From the NCBI RefSeq assembly GCF_014212175.1, contig NZ_JACJVR010000063.1, positions 1 to 64,000 of the forward strand: DNA of 64,000 bases, given 5' to 3'. Source of the stretch: Cohnella xylanilytica. GTDB taxonomy: Bacteria > Bacillota > Bacilli > Paenibacillales > Paenibacillaceae. Shown piece after piece: positions 16,566 to 24,934 of the stretch. The position numbers were made by a program, and so were the translations under genes. The notes below the pieces were generated by a model. That model had not been told where the DNA came from. It saw nothing but the letters and a program-made list of their open reading frames with translations, and searched no databases. Position 1 is the first letter of the stretch. Each line of letters opens with the position of its first letter.

Positions 16566-17618
16566 ATGCACGCCAAATCGTCTATACTGTCATCCAAATT
16601 CAAATCCATATCCAAATGGCTGTCCCTCCCGCTTCTGCTCTTATTGAGCCTGACGGTCTCCGCTTGCGGCGGCAGCGCCTCCGACAACGAACCGTCCGCC
16701 TCCGCGTCGGCTTCGTCCTCGCCTTCCGCTTCCCCCGAGAGCCCCTCGCCTTCGGCCTCCGCGTCCGCCTCGTCCGACTCCGCCGCGGAAGGCTTCCGGA
16801 TTTACAAGACGGATAAAGGCGACATACGGATTCCGGTCAAGCCTCAGCGCATCGTTACCGACTATTACGGCGGGGAACTGCTCTCCGTAGGCGCGAACGT
16901 CGTCGGCGTCGAGCCGACCGCCTTCGCCAACCCGTTCATCAAGGACCGGCTCAAGGACGCGAAGGACGTCGGCGCGGAAGTCGATCCCGAGAAGGCGCTG
17001 GCGCTCCAGCCCGACTTGATCGTCGTCATGTACGACGCCAATTACGAGGCTCTGTCCAAGGTCGCTCCGACGGTGCATATTCCGTACGGCACGGCGACCG
17101 ACATCTACGAGACCGTCCGGTTGTTCGGCGATCTCGTCGGCGCCCCGGACAAGGGGGAGGCGTTCCTCGCCGACTTCGACAAGAAGGCGGCCGAAGGCCG
17201 GGAGAAGATCAAGGGCGTCGTCGACGAGAACGCGACGGTCGGCCTGTACGAGCTGACGGACAAGGGCGAGCTGTGGATCTTCGGCGACAACGCCGGCCGC
17301 GGCGGCCAGGCGGTCTATAACGCGCTGAAGCTGAAGCTGCCCGAGAAGGTAAAGGGGGACAACCAGACGGTCCAGATCTCGCTCGAGACGCTTCCGGACT
17401 ACGCGGCGGACTACATGTTCCTGACGACCTACGATCCGGAGAAGAAGGGCGACCAGCTGGCGAAGCTCAAGGAATCCCCGATCTGGAAGAACGTCCCCGC
17501 CGTCCGCAACAACCGGGCGTTCTTCAACGACTTCGACACGTTCTACCGCTACGATCCGATCGCCGTCACGGCGCAGATCGACCTGTTCGTGGATATGCTG
17601 CTTCAAGCGGGCAAATAA
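16566..17618 (+). CDS. Iron-siderophore ABC transporter substrate-binding lipoprotein
   Basis: This 350-residue protein has a signal peptide ending in the lipobox LTVSAC with lipidated Cys34, a Ser/Ala/Pro-rich linker (about residues 37-74) that tethers it away from the membrane, and a FepB/FhuD-type class III binding domain (PQRIVTDYYGGELLSVGANVVG is the usual start). It captures a ferric-siderophore at the cell surface and delivers it to the divergently encoded permease pair. The promoter overlaps a Fur box, so expression should rise under iron limitation. The linker is unusually long and low in complexity. Ligand identity is unknown. Confidence 0.9.
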   Translation: MHAKSSILSSKFKSISKWLSLPLLLLLSLTVSACGGSASDNEPSASASASSSPSASPESPSPSASASASSDSAAEGFRIYKTDKGDIRIPVKPQRIVTDYYGGELLSVGANVVGVEPTAFANPFIKDRLKDAKDVGAEVDPEKALALQPDLIVVMYDANYEALSKVAPTVHIPYGTATDIYETVRLFGDLVGAPDKGEAFLADFDKKAAEGREKIKGVVDENATVGLYELTDKGELWIFGDNAGRGGQAVYNALKLKLPEKVKGDNQTVQISLETLPDYAADYMFLTTYDPEKKGDQLAKLKESPIWKNVPAVRNNRAFFNDFDTFYRYDPIAVTAQIDLFVDMLLQAGK

Positions 17619-17632
17619 ACGAGCGCGGAACC

Positions 17633-17673
17633 AAAAGAACCGGGTTTCCCCTCGGGGAAGCCCGGTTCTTTGG
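17633..17673. terminator. Bidirectional terminator between binding protein and ABC exporter genes
   Basis: AAAGAACCGGG pairs with CCCGGTTCTTT around a GTTTCCCCTCGGGGAAG inner hairpin. The stem has A and T tracts at both ends and separates two convergent genes. Confidence 0.85.
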
Positions 17674-17690
17674 TCTGCGGCCGCGCGTCT

Positions 17691-19409
17691 CTATGCGGTT
17701 CCGAACTGCGCCTGGTGCAGGCGGCTGTACAGGCCGCCCGCCTCCACGAGCTCCTCGTGCCGGCCCTGCTCGCTGACGCCGTCCTCCGTCACGACGACGA
17801 TCCGGTCCGCGTTCTTGATCGTGGCCAGACGATGGGCGATGACGAGCGTCGTCCGTCCGGCGGACAACTCGGCGAGCGACTGCTGGATGGCGGCTTCCGT
17901 CTCCGTGTCGAGGGCGGAGGTCGCTTCGTCCAGAATCAGAATCGGCGGATTCTTCAGGAACATGCGGGCGATGGCGAGCCGCTGCTTCTGTCCTCCCGAC
18001 AGCTTCACGCCTCTCTCGCCGATGATCGTGTCCATGCCTTCCGGCTGCGAACGGATGAAGTCCTCGAGTCGCGCCCGGCGGGCCGCCTCCCAGATCTCTT
18101 CCTCGCTAGCCCCCAGCTTGCCGTAGGCGATATTGTCCCGGATCGTGCCGGCGAACAGGAAGACGTCCTGCTGGACGATGCCGATCTGCCGGCGGAGCGA
18201 TTCGAGCTTCAGGCCGCGAATATCCATGCCGTCGATCGAGATCGAGCCCTCGTCCACCTCGTAGAACCTCGGCAGCAGGCTGCACAGCGTCGTCTTGCCG
18301 GCTCCGGACGGTCCGACGAACGCGACCGTCTCCCCCGCCCGGATCGACAGGTTGATCTTGGACAGCGTCGGCGAGCCGGGCTCGTAGCCGAACGTGACAT
18401 CCCGGTAACGGATATGGCCCTGCAGATGGCCGACGTCCTTCGCATTCGGCGAATCCTGGACGTCCGGCTCGGTCTCGAGCAGCTCGACGTAACGCCTGAA
18501 CCCGGCGATTCCCTTCGGATAGCTCTCGACGATGGCGTTGATCTTCTCGATCGGCCGGAACAGGACGTTCACGAGCAGCAAGAAAGCGAGGAATTCCCCG
18601 TACTTGAGCTGGTCGTGAAGCACGAACCAGGCGCCGCTGATCATGACGAGCAAGGAGACGAGCCGCATCAGCATGTAGCTGAGCGAGGAGTTTTTGCCCA
18701 TGATTTTGTAGGCGACCAGCTTGGCCATCCGGTAACGGAGATTGTTCTCGGCGAACAGCTTCTTCTCGAACTCTTCGTTGGAGAACGCCTGCACGACGCG
18801 GATGCCTCCGACGTTGTCCTCGACTCTCGCGTTAAAGTCGGCCATATCGGCGAACATCCGATGGAACGCCTTCGTCATCTTGCCGTTGAAGTAGACGGCG
18901 AGCGCGATCATGATCGGAACCGCCGCGAACGTGATGAGCGCCAGCTCGAGATGAAGGTTCGCCATGACGACGAAGGCGCCGACGAGCGTCATCGCCGCGA
19001 TGAACAGGTCCTCGGGGCCGTGATGCGCGACCTCCCCGATCTCCATCAGGTCGTTCGTCATCCGGGAGACGAGATGGCCCGTCTTGTTGTTGTCGAAGAA
19101 GCGGAACGACAGCTTCTGGATATGATTGAACAGCTTCCGGCGCATGTCCGTCTCGATGTTGATGCCGAGCATATGGCCCCAGTAGTTAACGACGAACTGC
19201 ATGAACGTGTTCACCAGGTACACCGCGAGCAGCCCGGCGCAGGCCCACAGGATGAGAGACCAATCCTTGCCCGGCAGCAGCTCGTCCACGACATGGTTGA
19301 CGGCGATCGGGAATCCGAGCTCCAGCAGGGCGACGAAGACGGCGCAGCCGAAGTCGAGAATGAATAAACCGCGATAAGGCTTGTAATAAGAGAAGAAGCG
19401 GCGGATCAA
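17691..19409 (-). CDS. ABC transporter, exporter-type half transporter
   Basis: This 572-residue protein fuses a six-helix exporter membrane domain (1-310) to an ATPase domain with Walker A GPSGAGKTT, signature LSGGQKQR, Walker B ILILDEATS and switch HRLATI. It works as a homodimer, or with an unlinked partner, in lipid, peptide or drug export of the MsbA/BmrA/YfiBC class. The start is TTG with GGAGGTG seven bases upstream. It stands alone between a hairpin and the bidirectional terminator. Substrate is unknown, and its position next to iron-uptake genes is only suggestive. Confidence 0.88.
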   Translation of the reverse strand: MIRRFFSYYKPYRGLFILDFGCAVFVALLELGFPIAVNHVVDELLPGKDWSLILWACAGLLAVYLVNTFMQFVVNYWGHMLGINIETDMRRKLFNHIQKLSFRFFDNNKTGHLVSRMTNDLMEIGEVAHHGPEDLFIAAMTLVGAFVVMANLHLELALITFAAVPIMIALAVYFNGKMTKAFHRMFADMADFNARVEDNVGGIRVVQAFSNEEFEKKLFAENNLRYRMAKLVAYKIMGKNSSLSYMLMRLVSLLVMISGAWFVLHDQLKYGEFLAFLLLVNVLFRPIEKINAIVESYPKGIAGFRRYVELLETEPDVQDSPNAKDVGHLQGHIRYRDVTFGYEPGSPTLSKINLSIRAGETVAFVGPSGAGKTTLCSLLPRFYEVDEGSISIDGMDIRGLKLESLRRQIGIVQQDVFLFAGTIRDNIAYGKLGASEEEIWEAARRARLEDFIRSQPEGMDTIIGERGVKLSGGQKQRLAIARMFLKNPPILILDEATSALDTETEAAIQQSLAELSAGRTTLVIAHRLATIKNADRIVVVTEDGVSEQGRHEELVEAGGLYSRLHQAQFGTA

Positions 19410-19531
19410 AAAAAAGCACCTCCAAAATGCCGGTTGCGGCTCGGCCGGCTCGCGTCCGGCTCTGTCTATCTCCCATCATAGCGGCTTCCGGCGAAGGCGA
19501 TCAATGCTTATTTTCGCGGGCGGACGCGCAA

Positions 19532-19573
19532 GAAGCCATCCCGGGCAAGGCGACGCCTTGCCGGAATGGCTTC
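19532..19573. terminator. Large stem-loop after the parvulin gene
   Basis: GAAGCCAT (19532-19539) pairs with ATGGCTTC (19566-19573), and an inner GGCAAGGCG/CGCCTTGCC stem extends it to about 18 pairs. It lies between two minus-strand genes. The trailing T-tract is poor (TTCTTGC), so termination is probable rather than certain. Confidence 0.6.
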
Positions 19574-19592
19574 CTTGGACGGCCGATTCCGA

Positions 19593-20768
19593 TTACGGAT
19601 TGGCCGTAGAGCTGGCGGACGGAGAAGCGGACGGGGAAGCCGAGGATGAGGCTTCCGGCGAAGACGACGCCGAAGCCGACGGAGCCGGAGTCTCGGACGC
19701 TTGGGTCGCGTCTTCCTTCGTCAGGTAGTTCTTGTAGCCGAGCTCCTTCTTCGCGTCGGCGATCCAGGCGGACGCGCCTTCGTTGACTTTCTCGTCCAGG
19801 TACTTATTCTTGACTTCCTGCTTCACTTCTTCGTAGGTCGGCACGACGGCTTCCTTGCGGTCGGTCACTTTAATGATATGGAAGCCGTTCGGGGATTCGA
19901 CGACGCCGCTCATCTCGCCCTTCTTCAAGGCGAACGCGGCCGTCTCGAACTGCTCGTTCATCCGGCCCTTCGGGAAGAAGCCCAGGTCGCCGCCGCTGTC
20001 CTTGGAGCCCGGATCCTGCGACTTCTCCTTCGCGAGGGAGGCGAAGTCGGCGCCTTCCTTCAACTGCTTGAGCACCGCTTCCGCTTCCGCCTTCGTGTTC
20101 AGCAGAATATGGGACGCCTTCACTTCTTCCGGCGTGCCGAAGCTCTCTTTGTTCTTCTCGTAATACGCCTTCAATTGATCTTCCGTCGGCGCTTCCTTCT
20201 TCTCGAAGATGTAGCGCAGCTCGATGTTCGGCCGGACCTGCTCCTTGAACGTCTCGAGCGTCAGACCGCTGGATGCGAGCGCCTGCTCGAACATCTCGTC
20301 CGTCTCGAACCCGTTCTCCTTCTTGATCTGGTCGATATAGGCGGTGACGTCGGCGTCGCTGACCGTCTTGCCGGTCTTCTCGGCTTCGATGGAGATGAGG
20401 CGCATCGTCATCAATTGGTCGAGGGAAGAGCCGACTTGGGTCTCGCCCATCGTCTTGACCATCTCGTCGTACAATTCGGATTCCGTGATCTTCTTCCCGT
20501 TCAGCTCGCCCACGGCTTCGCTGCCAGAAGCGCCGCCGGACTCGCGAACGAGCACGACGACGAGAGCGACGATCGCGATGACCGCGATGGCCATCCACGG
20601 CCACGCCTTCATCGGCTTCGCCGGTTGAGCCGCCGCTGCCGCCGCCGCGGGACGGGCCGGCGCGGATTCGACGACGCCCTCGGCCTCGGCTTCCTCCACG
20701 GCTTCGGGCTTGTCCTCCCATTCCTCGGCCGGCTGGTTGTTGTGCGGATCCTTGTTCAATTCGCTCAT
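19593..20768 (-). CDS. Membrane-anchored parvulin-type peptidyl-prolyl isomerase
   Basis: This 391-residue foldase starts with an acidic cytoplasmic segment (1-53), then one membrane helix (about 55-76), a SurA_N-like helical chaperone domain (85-190) and a parvulin PPIase domain (about 210-310, with KASHILL, SQDPGSKDSGGDLGFF and PNGFHIIKV). The C-terminus is a Ser/Ala/Pro low-complexity tail. It resembles PrsA, which helps secreted proteins fold at the membrane-wall interface, but it is held by a transmembrane helix instead of a lipid anchor. The start is ATG; a candidate TATAGT lies upstream. Its clients are unknown. Confidence 0.88.
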   Translation of the reverse strand: MSELNKDPHNNQPAEEWEDKPEAVEEAEAEGVVESAPARPAAAAAAAQPAKPMKAWPWMAIAVIAIVALVVVLVRESGGASGSEAVGELNGKKITESELYDEMVKTMGETQVGSSLDQLMTMRLISIEAEKTGKTVSDADVTAYIDQIKKENGFETDEMFEQALASSGLTLETFKEQVRPNIELRYIFEKKEAPTEDQLKAYYEKNKESFGTPEEVKASHILLNTKAEAEAVLKQLKEGADFASLAKEKSQDPGSKDSGGDLGFFPKGRMNEQFETAAFALKKGEMSGVVESPNGFHIIKVTDRKEAVVPTYEEVKQEVKNKYLDEKVNEGASAWIADAKKELGYKNYLTKEDATQASETPAPSASASSSPEASSSASPSASPSASSTANP

Positions 20769-20896
20769 TCTCTTAAAGTCCCCCTCTAATGAATTCGAAC
20801 GCCATGGTCTGTCTTCGGCGCCGTTCGCGTCTTGCTTGTCTTAAAGCTCATTGTTCCACTATATCAAATTTTCAGCGGAATACCTTAATATAACTT

Positions 20897-20928
20897 AAAA
20901 AAAACGAAAAAGCGGAACGAGTCCGCTT
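20897..20928 (-). terminator. Rho-independent terminator of the ggt-amidase-FAH operon
   Basis: On the minus strand AAGCGGA, loop CTCGT, TCCGCTT is followed by TTCGTTTTTTTT. It is about 25 bases after the FAH-family stop codon. Confidence 0.85.
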
Positions 20929-20953
20929 GGAGGCTGTCGAAGGATAGACGACA

Positions 20954-21811
20954 TCAGAGCACCGGGTGGGAGAGCGAACGCAGACCGACGATCCGGCATT
21001 CGACCGTGTCGCCCCGCGAGATCGGCACCGATCCCGGCGTGCCGGTCAGAATGACGTCGCCCGGAAGCAGCGTCATGACCCGGGAGACGAACGAGACGAT
21101 GTACGAAGGCGGATAAAGCATCTTCGAGACGGAATTCCGATGGGCGACGGTTCCGTTCAGCCAAGTCTCGACGAACAGCTCTTCCGGAGCGGGAGCCTCG
21201 TCGGGCGTGACCAGCTGCGAGCCGAGACTGCAGAACGTGTCGAACGACTTCGCGCGGTACATGTACCTCGGATTGTCTGCGAGAATGTCGGCCGCCGTCA
21301 TGTCCAGGGAGGCGGCATACCCGGCGATGGCGCGCTCCGCCTCCGCTTCGTCCGCGTCCTTGCACGCCGCGCCGATCACGACGGCCAGCTCGGCTTCGGC
21401 GGTCACGCGGGACGACTGCTTCGGAAGCCGGATCGGGCCGCCGGGGCCGACCAGGCTCGTATCCGGCTTGGCGAATAGGACCGGATCGGCGCCTTCGCGG
21501 TTGCCTCGCAGCTCTTCGAGCTTCTCCCGGTAATTCATGCCGACTCCGATTATTTTGCGAGGGCGGCGAACGAGCGGCGCAAGATCGGCTTCCTCGATAG
21601 GAATGGCCGGAAGCTCCGCGAGCCGGTCGGCTCCCCCTTGTTGGTACCAATCGCGAAGCCGATCCCACTCGCCGCGCTGCAGCCATTCCTCCGCGGTCAA
21701 GCTCCACGCTCCGCCTAACCGTTCGTTCACGGTTCGGATCGGAACGAAGCCGGCGGCGGATTCCAGAGCGGCCGTCTCCGTTCCGTTCCAACGAATCGAT
21801 GCCGCCTTCAT
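20954..21811 (-). CDS. Fumarylacetoacetate hydrolase family protein
   Basis: This 285-residue protein has a short N-terminal domain and the FAH/HpcE catalytic fold: IIGVGMNYREK, the metal-binding EAELAVVIG segment (EXE), a downstream aspartate in AASLDMTAADI, and LLPGDVILTGTPGSV. Such enzymes cleave carbon-carbon bonds of, or isomerise or decarboxylate, small diketo acids. Its ATG overlaps the amidase stop (ATGA) and has GGAGGAGGG upstream, so it is the third gene of the ggt-amidase-FAH operon. The true substrate is not clear. Context suggests a breakdown route for an amide or gamma-glutamyl compound that ends in a 2-keto acid. Confidence 0.85.
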   Translation of the reverse strand: MKAASIRWNGTETAALESAAGFVPIRTVNERLGGAWSLTAEEWLQRGEWDRLRDWYQQGGADRLAELPAIPIEEADLAPLVRRPRKIIGVGMNYREKLEELRGNREGADPVLFAKPDTSLVGPGGPIRLPKQSSRVTAEAELAVVIGAACKDADEAEAERAIAGYAASLDMTAADILADNPRYMYRAKSFDTFCSLGSQLVTPDEAPAPEELFVETWLNGTVAHRNSVSKMLYPPSYIVSFVSRVMTLLPGDVILTGTPGSVPISRGDTVECRIVGLRSLSHPVL

Positions 21812-23028
21812 CGCCCTCCTCCTTCCCGCACCGCGAGCTTGTCTCGAACCCAGCGGAGCAGGCTCAGGTCGCGGCCTCTGCCGGCGATGAAGGACAACCC
21901 GAGCGGGTTGCCTCTGCCGGAGAAGACGGGAACCGTTGCTTGCGGCAGGCCGCTCAGTCCCGCTATGCAGGTCAGCATCATCGTGCGGGAACGCTGCAGC
22001 TCCGTCTGCTCGCCCGTCATGCGGAGCAGGGGCGCCTCCCCCGTGGCGGTCGGAACGACCAGCAGGGAATCGCTGCCCAGCCATTCGTCCAGCTTCCGGC
22101 CGACGGTCCGCTTCATCCCGTATAGGCGCTCCTTGTCGGAGGACGGCAGCCTGCTCGCCCATTGGAACCGTTCGGCGATGCCCGGGCCGAAGACCGGCTT
22201 CTCCGAACGGACCCACGGCCCGTGCTGCTCCCAGATCTCGATGCCCTGGATCGTTCGGAACGTCCGGGCCCACGCCTCCAAGCTTCCCTCGGGCAGCTCG
22301 GCGGACTCGGGCTTCATCCCCGGCGCGATGGAGGCGAGCTCCCGCAGCAGCGCCTGCCGAACGCCCGGCTCCGCCAGCTCCCAAGCCTCGGAGGGCAGGT
22401 ACAGCCGGCAGGCAGCGCCGCTGCCGGATTCCGATTCCGATTCGGATTCGGATTCTATCCCGTTCTCGAGCAGAATTCGGCCGACGCGTAGCAGCGTCTC
22501 CGCGTCCCGGCTCATCCAGCCCACCGTATCGAAGCTTGGCGCGAGCGGAATGACGCCTTCCGCCGACACCGCCCCGTGGCCGGGACGGAAGCCGTATACC
22601 CCGCAGTAGGAGGCGGGAATGCGGACCGAGCCTCCCGTATCGGTGCCGAGCGCGAAGTCCGCGTCTCCGGCCGCCACCGCGACCGCCGAGCCGCTCGAGG
22701 AGCCGCCGGGAACGCGTCCGGACGCCCTCGGGTTGACCGGCGTCCCGTAATGGTGATTTTCTCCCTGGAGGCTGTACATCAGCTCGTCGGTAATCGTCGC
22801 GCCCCGAAGCCTCGCCCCTTGCTTCAGAAGCAGCCGCACGGCGCGGGCGTGGCGCTTCGCCGGACCGTGGGTCCTCCGCCAATCGGGATTGCCGGCGCTG
22901 CTCGTATGGCCCGCGACGTCGAACACGTCCTTCACCGCGAACGTGAGTCCCGACAGGCTTCCTTCCCCTTCCGGCTCGACCGTCAAGTCGGCTCTCACGT
23001 AAGCGTTATGGGCGTTCAAGGCGTTCAT
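21808..23028 (-). CDS. Amidase-signature family amidase
   Basis: This is a roughly 406-residue serine amidase with the Lys-Ser-Ser triad: the lysine in FAVKDVFDVAG, and the two serines in GGSSSGSAVAVAAG followed by GTDTGGSVRIPA. It hydrolyses an amide to acid plus ammonia in the cytosol. The start at 23028 places GGGGGG seven bases upstream; ATGs at 23031 and 23049 are alternatives. Near residue 200 the protein has five Ser-Glu pairs coded by a six-base microsatellite (22426-22455), probably a flexible surface loop. It is the middle gene of a three-gene operon. Confidence 0.87.
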   Translation of the reverse strand: MNALNAHNAYVRADLTVEPEGEGSLSGLTFAVKDVFDVAGHTSSAGNPDWRRTHGPAKRHARAVRLLLKQGARLRGATITDELMYSLQGENHHYGTPVNPRASGRVPGGSSSGSAVAVAAGDADFALGTDTGGSVRIPASYCGVYGFRPGHGAVSAEGVIPLAPSFDTVGWMSRDAETLLRVGRILLENGIESESESESESGSGAACRLYLPSEAWELAEPGVRQALLRELASIAPGMKPESAELPEGSLEAWARTFRTIQGIEIWEQHGPWVRSEKPVFGPGIAERFQWASRLPSSDKERLYGMKRTVGRKLDEWLGSDSLLVVPTATGEAPLLRMTGEQTELQRSRTMMLTCIAGLSGLPQATVPVFSGRGNPLGLSFIAGRGRDLSLLRWVRDKLAVREGGGR

Positions 23029-23042
23029 CATCCATCCCCCCT

Positions 23043-24626
23043 TTACCATCCGATCGCCGCGCCGTCGCAGCGCGGGTCCGTTCCTCCCGAACGGAAGCCG
23101 TTCCCGTCAATGCGAATCGCGTGCGCGTGGCCGACGATTCCGTCGTACTCCCCCGCGAGGCGTACGGCATGTCCGGCTTCCTCGAGTCTCTTAACCGCTT
23201 CCGCCGAGATCCGGCTCTCGAGCTTCAGCTCCTGCGTAGGCTCGCCCCACGTCCGTCCCCACACCCAGCGGGGCTCGGAGACGGCCGACTGCGGGTCCAT
23301 GCCGAAGTCGACCATACGGGTGAGCAGCGCCGTCTGCGTCTGCGGCTGCCCTTCCCCGCCTTGCGTTCCGTACAGCAAGAACGGCTCGCCGTCCCGGAAC
23401 GCCATGGCCGGCATCAGCGTGTGGAACGTCCGCTTGTCCGGCTCCAATCGGTTCGGATGGTTCGGATCGAGCGAGAAAAACGAGCCGCGATTTTGCAGCA
23501 GGATGCCGGTGTCCCCCGCCGTCGCCGCGGAGCCGTATTCGAAATACAGGCTCTGGATGAAGGATACCGCGTTGCCCTCTCCGTCGACGACCGCGGCATA
23601 CGCCGTATCGCTGCCGACCGGCTCCGTCCGGGCGGGGAGAGCCCGCTTCCGGTCGATTCCGCCGGCCAGCTCCGCCGCGTATTCCTTCGATAGAAGGCGA
23701 TCGAGCGGGATGTCGGCGAAGTCCGGGTCGGTCAAGTAACGGTCCCGGTCGGCGAAGCTTCGCTTGATCGCCTCGACGATCAGGTGATAGTATTCGAACG
23801 TTCCGTGGCCGGCGGCCTTCAGATCGAAGTTCTCGAGAATGTGCGCCGTCAGAATTCCGGTGAAGCCTTGGGAATTGGGCGGCGCCTGATACAGCTCGTG
23901 GCCGCGGTAGCTGCCGATTATCGGGGCCGTCCATTGCCCCCGGTAGTTCTCGAAGTCTTCCAAGGCGAGCAGACCGCCATGCTGAGCCGCGTACGCCGCG
24001 ATCCGGCGCGCGACGTCGCCCCGGTAGAAGGCGTCTCTCCCCCCGGCCGCAAGCGCCCGCAGCGTCTCGCCAAGCTCCCTCTGCACGAGCGGGCTGCCGA
24101 TGGCCGGAACGCGTCCTCCGGGCAAGTAGATGCCGGCCGTGATCGGCTCCCGTCGCAGCGTGTCCGCTCGCGCCGCGGTCGTCTCGTGAAGGTCCCGCGA
24201 GACCGGGCAGCCTTCGAGGGCGTAGCCGATCGCGGGCTCGAGAACGTCCGCCAGCGTCAGCCGCCCGTATTCGCTCAGGACGGCCGACCAGCCGTCCGCC
24301 ATGCCGGGCACCGTCAGCGCGCTGCGGATTCCCCTGCGCGGAATTTCCGCTTCGTCCGCGAACCGATCCCTCGTCGCCAGCCGGCCCGAACGGCCGCTTG
24401 CGTTGTAGACGCGCACCGCGCGCTCTCCGCGTTCGTAGGTCAGCCAGAAGGCGTCTCCGCCGAGGCCGGTCATATGCGGATAGACGACGGCCAGGCAGGC
24501 GCTGACCGCGACGGCGGCGTCGAAGGCGTTGCCGCCCTTCTGAAGAATGCGGGCTCCCGCCGCGGTGGCCAGGTGGTGGGGGCTGACCACCATCGTTTTC
24601 GTTCCGGTAACCGGTTTGGCATGCAA
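23043..24626 (-). CDS. Cytosolic gamma-glutamyltransferase family protein (YwrD-like)
   Basis: This 527-residue N-terminal-nucleophile hydrolase of the gamma-glutamyltransferase family self-cleaves before the catalytic threonine, Thr341 in GSDTAYAAVVD, to give large and small subunits. Other family marks are GGNAFDAAVA and GLGGDAFW near the N-terminus and GTQGGEGQPQ in the small subunit. There is no signal peptide, unlike secreted Ggt, so it resembles cytosolic YwrD. The start is TTG after GAGGGGAG. It is first in the operon with an amidase and an FAH-family enzyme, behind a strong promoter and a perfect cre, so carbon-source control by CcpA is expected. The gamma-glutamyl substrate is unknown. 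Confidence 0.87.
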   Translation of the reverse strand: MHAKPVTGTKTMVVSPHHLATAAGARILQKGGNAFDAAVAVSACLAVVYPHMTGLGGDAFWLTYERGERAVRVYNASGRSGRLATRDRFADEAEIPRRGIRSALTVPGMADGWSAVLSEYGRLTLADVLEPAIGYALEGCPVSRDLHETTAARADTLRREPITAGIYLPGGRVPAIGSPLVQRELGETLRALAAGGRDAFYRGDVARRIAAYAAQHGGLLALEDFENYRGQWTAPIIGSYRGHELYQAPPNSQGFTGILTAHILENFDLKAAGHGTFEYYHLIVEAIKRSFADRDRYLTDPDFADIPLDRLLSKEYAAELAGGIDRKRALPARTEPVGSDTAYAAVVDGEGNAVSFIQSLYFEYGSAATAGDTGILLQNRGSFFSLDPNHPNRLEPDKRTFHTLMPAMAFRDGEPFLLYGTQGGEGQPQTQTALLTRMVDFGMDPQSAVSEPRWVWGRTWGEPTQELKLESRISAEAVKRLEEAGHAVRLAGEYDGIVGHAHAIRIDGNGFRSGGTDPRCDGAAIGW

Positions 24627-24682
24627 TCCGGATCTCCCCTCTCCGCCTTCGTCCGTCGGGAGTCGGCTGAAAATGTATCCCT

Positions 24683-24711
24683 AATGTAATCGACGTCCCG
24701 GAGAGGGTCAA
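24683..24711 (-). promoter_or_regulatory. SigA promoter of the ggt operon
   Basis: On the minus strand TTGACC (24706-24711) and TACATT (24683-24688) are 17 bases apart, about 57 bases before the TTG start. Confidence 0.7.
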
Positions 24712-24742
24712 TCGATAAGGCAGCGTTTTGTATCGAACCCAA

Positions 24743-24758
24743 TTGCAAGCGCTTGCAT
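24743..24758. promoter_or_regulatory. CcpA cre site
   Basis: TTGCAAGCGCTTGCAT fits the cre consensus WTGNAANCGNWWNCAW at every position and contains a 14-base perfect palindrome. It lies 31 bases upstream of the -35 box of the ggt promoter. Confidence 0.8.
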
Positions 24759-24864
24759 TGCATTCCGCGAACAAAAAACGGAGGATGACGAACACGGCTT
24801 GTTCTCGCTCCGGTTCGACCGGGCGGTCTGCCGGATGGTGTGCGCTTAGAGCGTCGCATTCGTT

Positions 24865-24904
24865 AAAAAATCCCCGTCTCGGCCGCTTGGCAGTGACGGG
24901 GATT
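24865..24904 (-). terminator. Rho-independent terminator after spo0A
   Basis: On the minus strand AATCCCCGTC pairs with GACGGGGATT and is followed by TTTT. It lies about 30 bases after the spo0A stop. Confidence 0.88.
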
Positions 24905-24934
24905 GCTTATTTTCCTACGTCATTCTTCCTTCTT

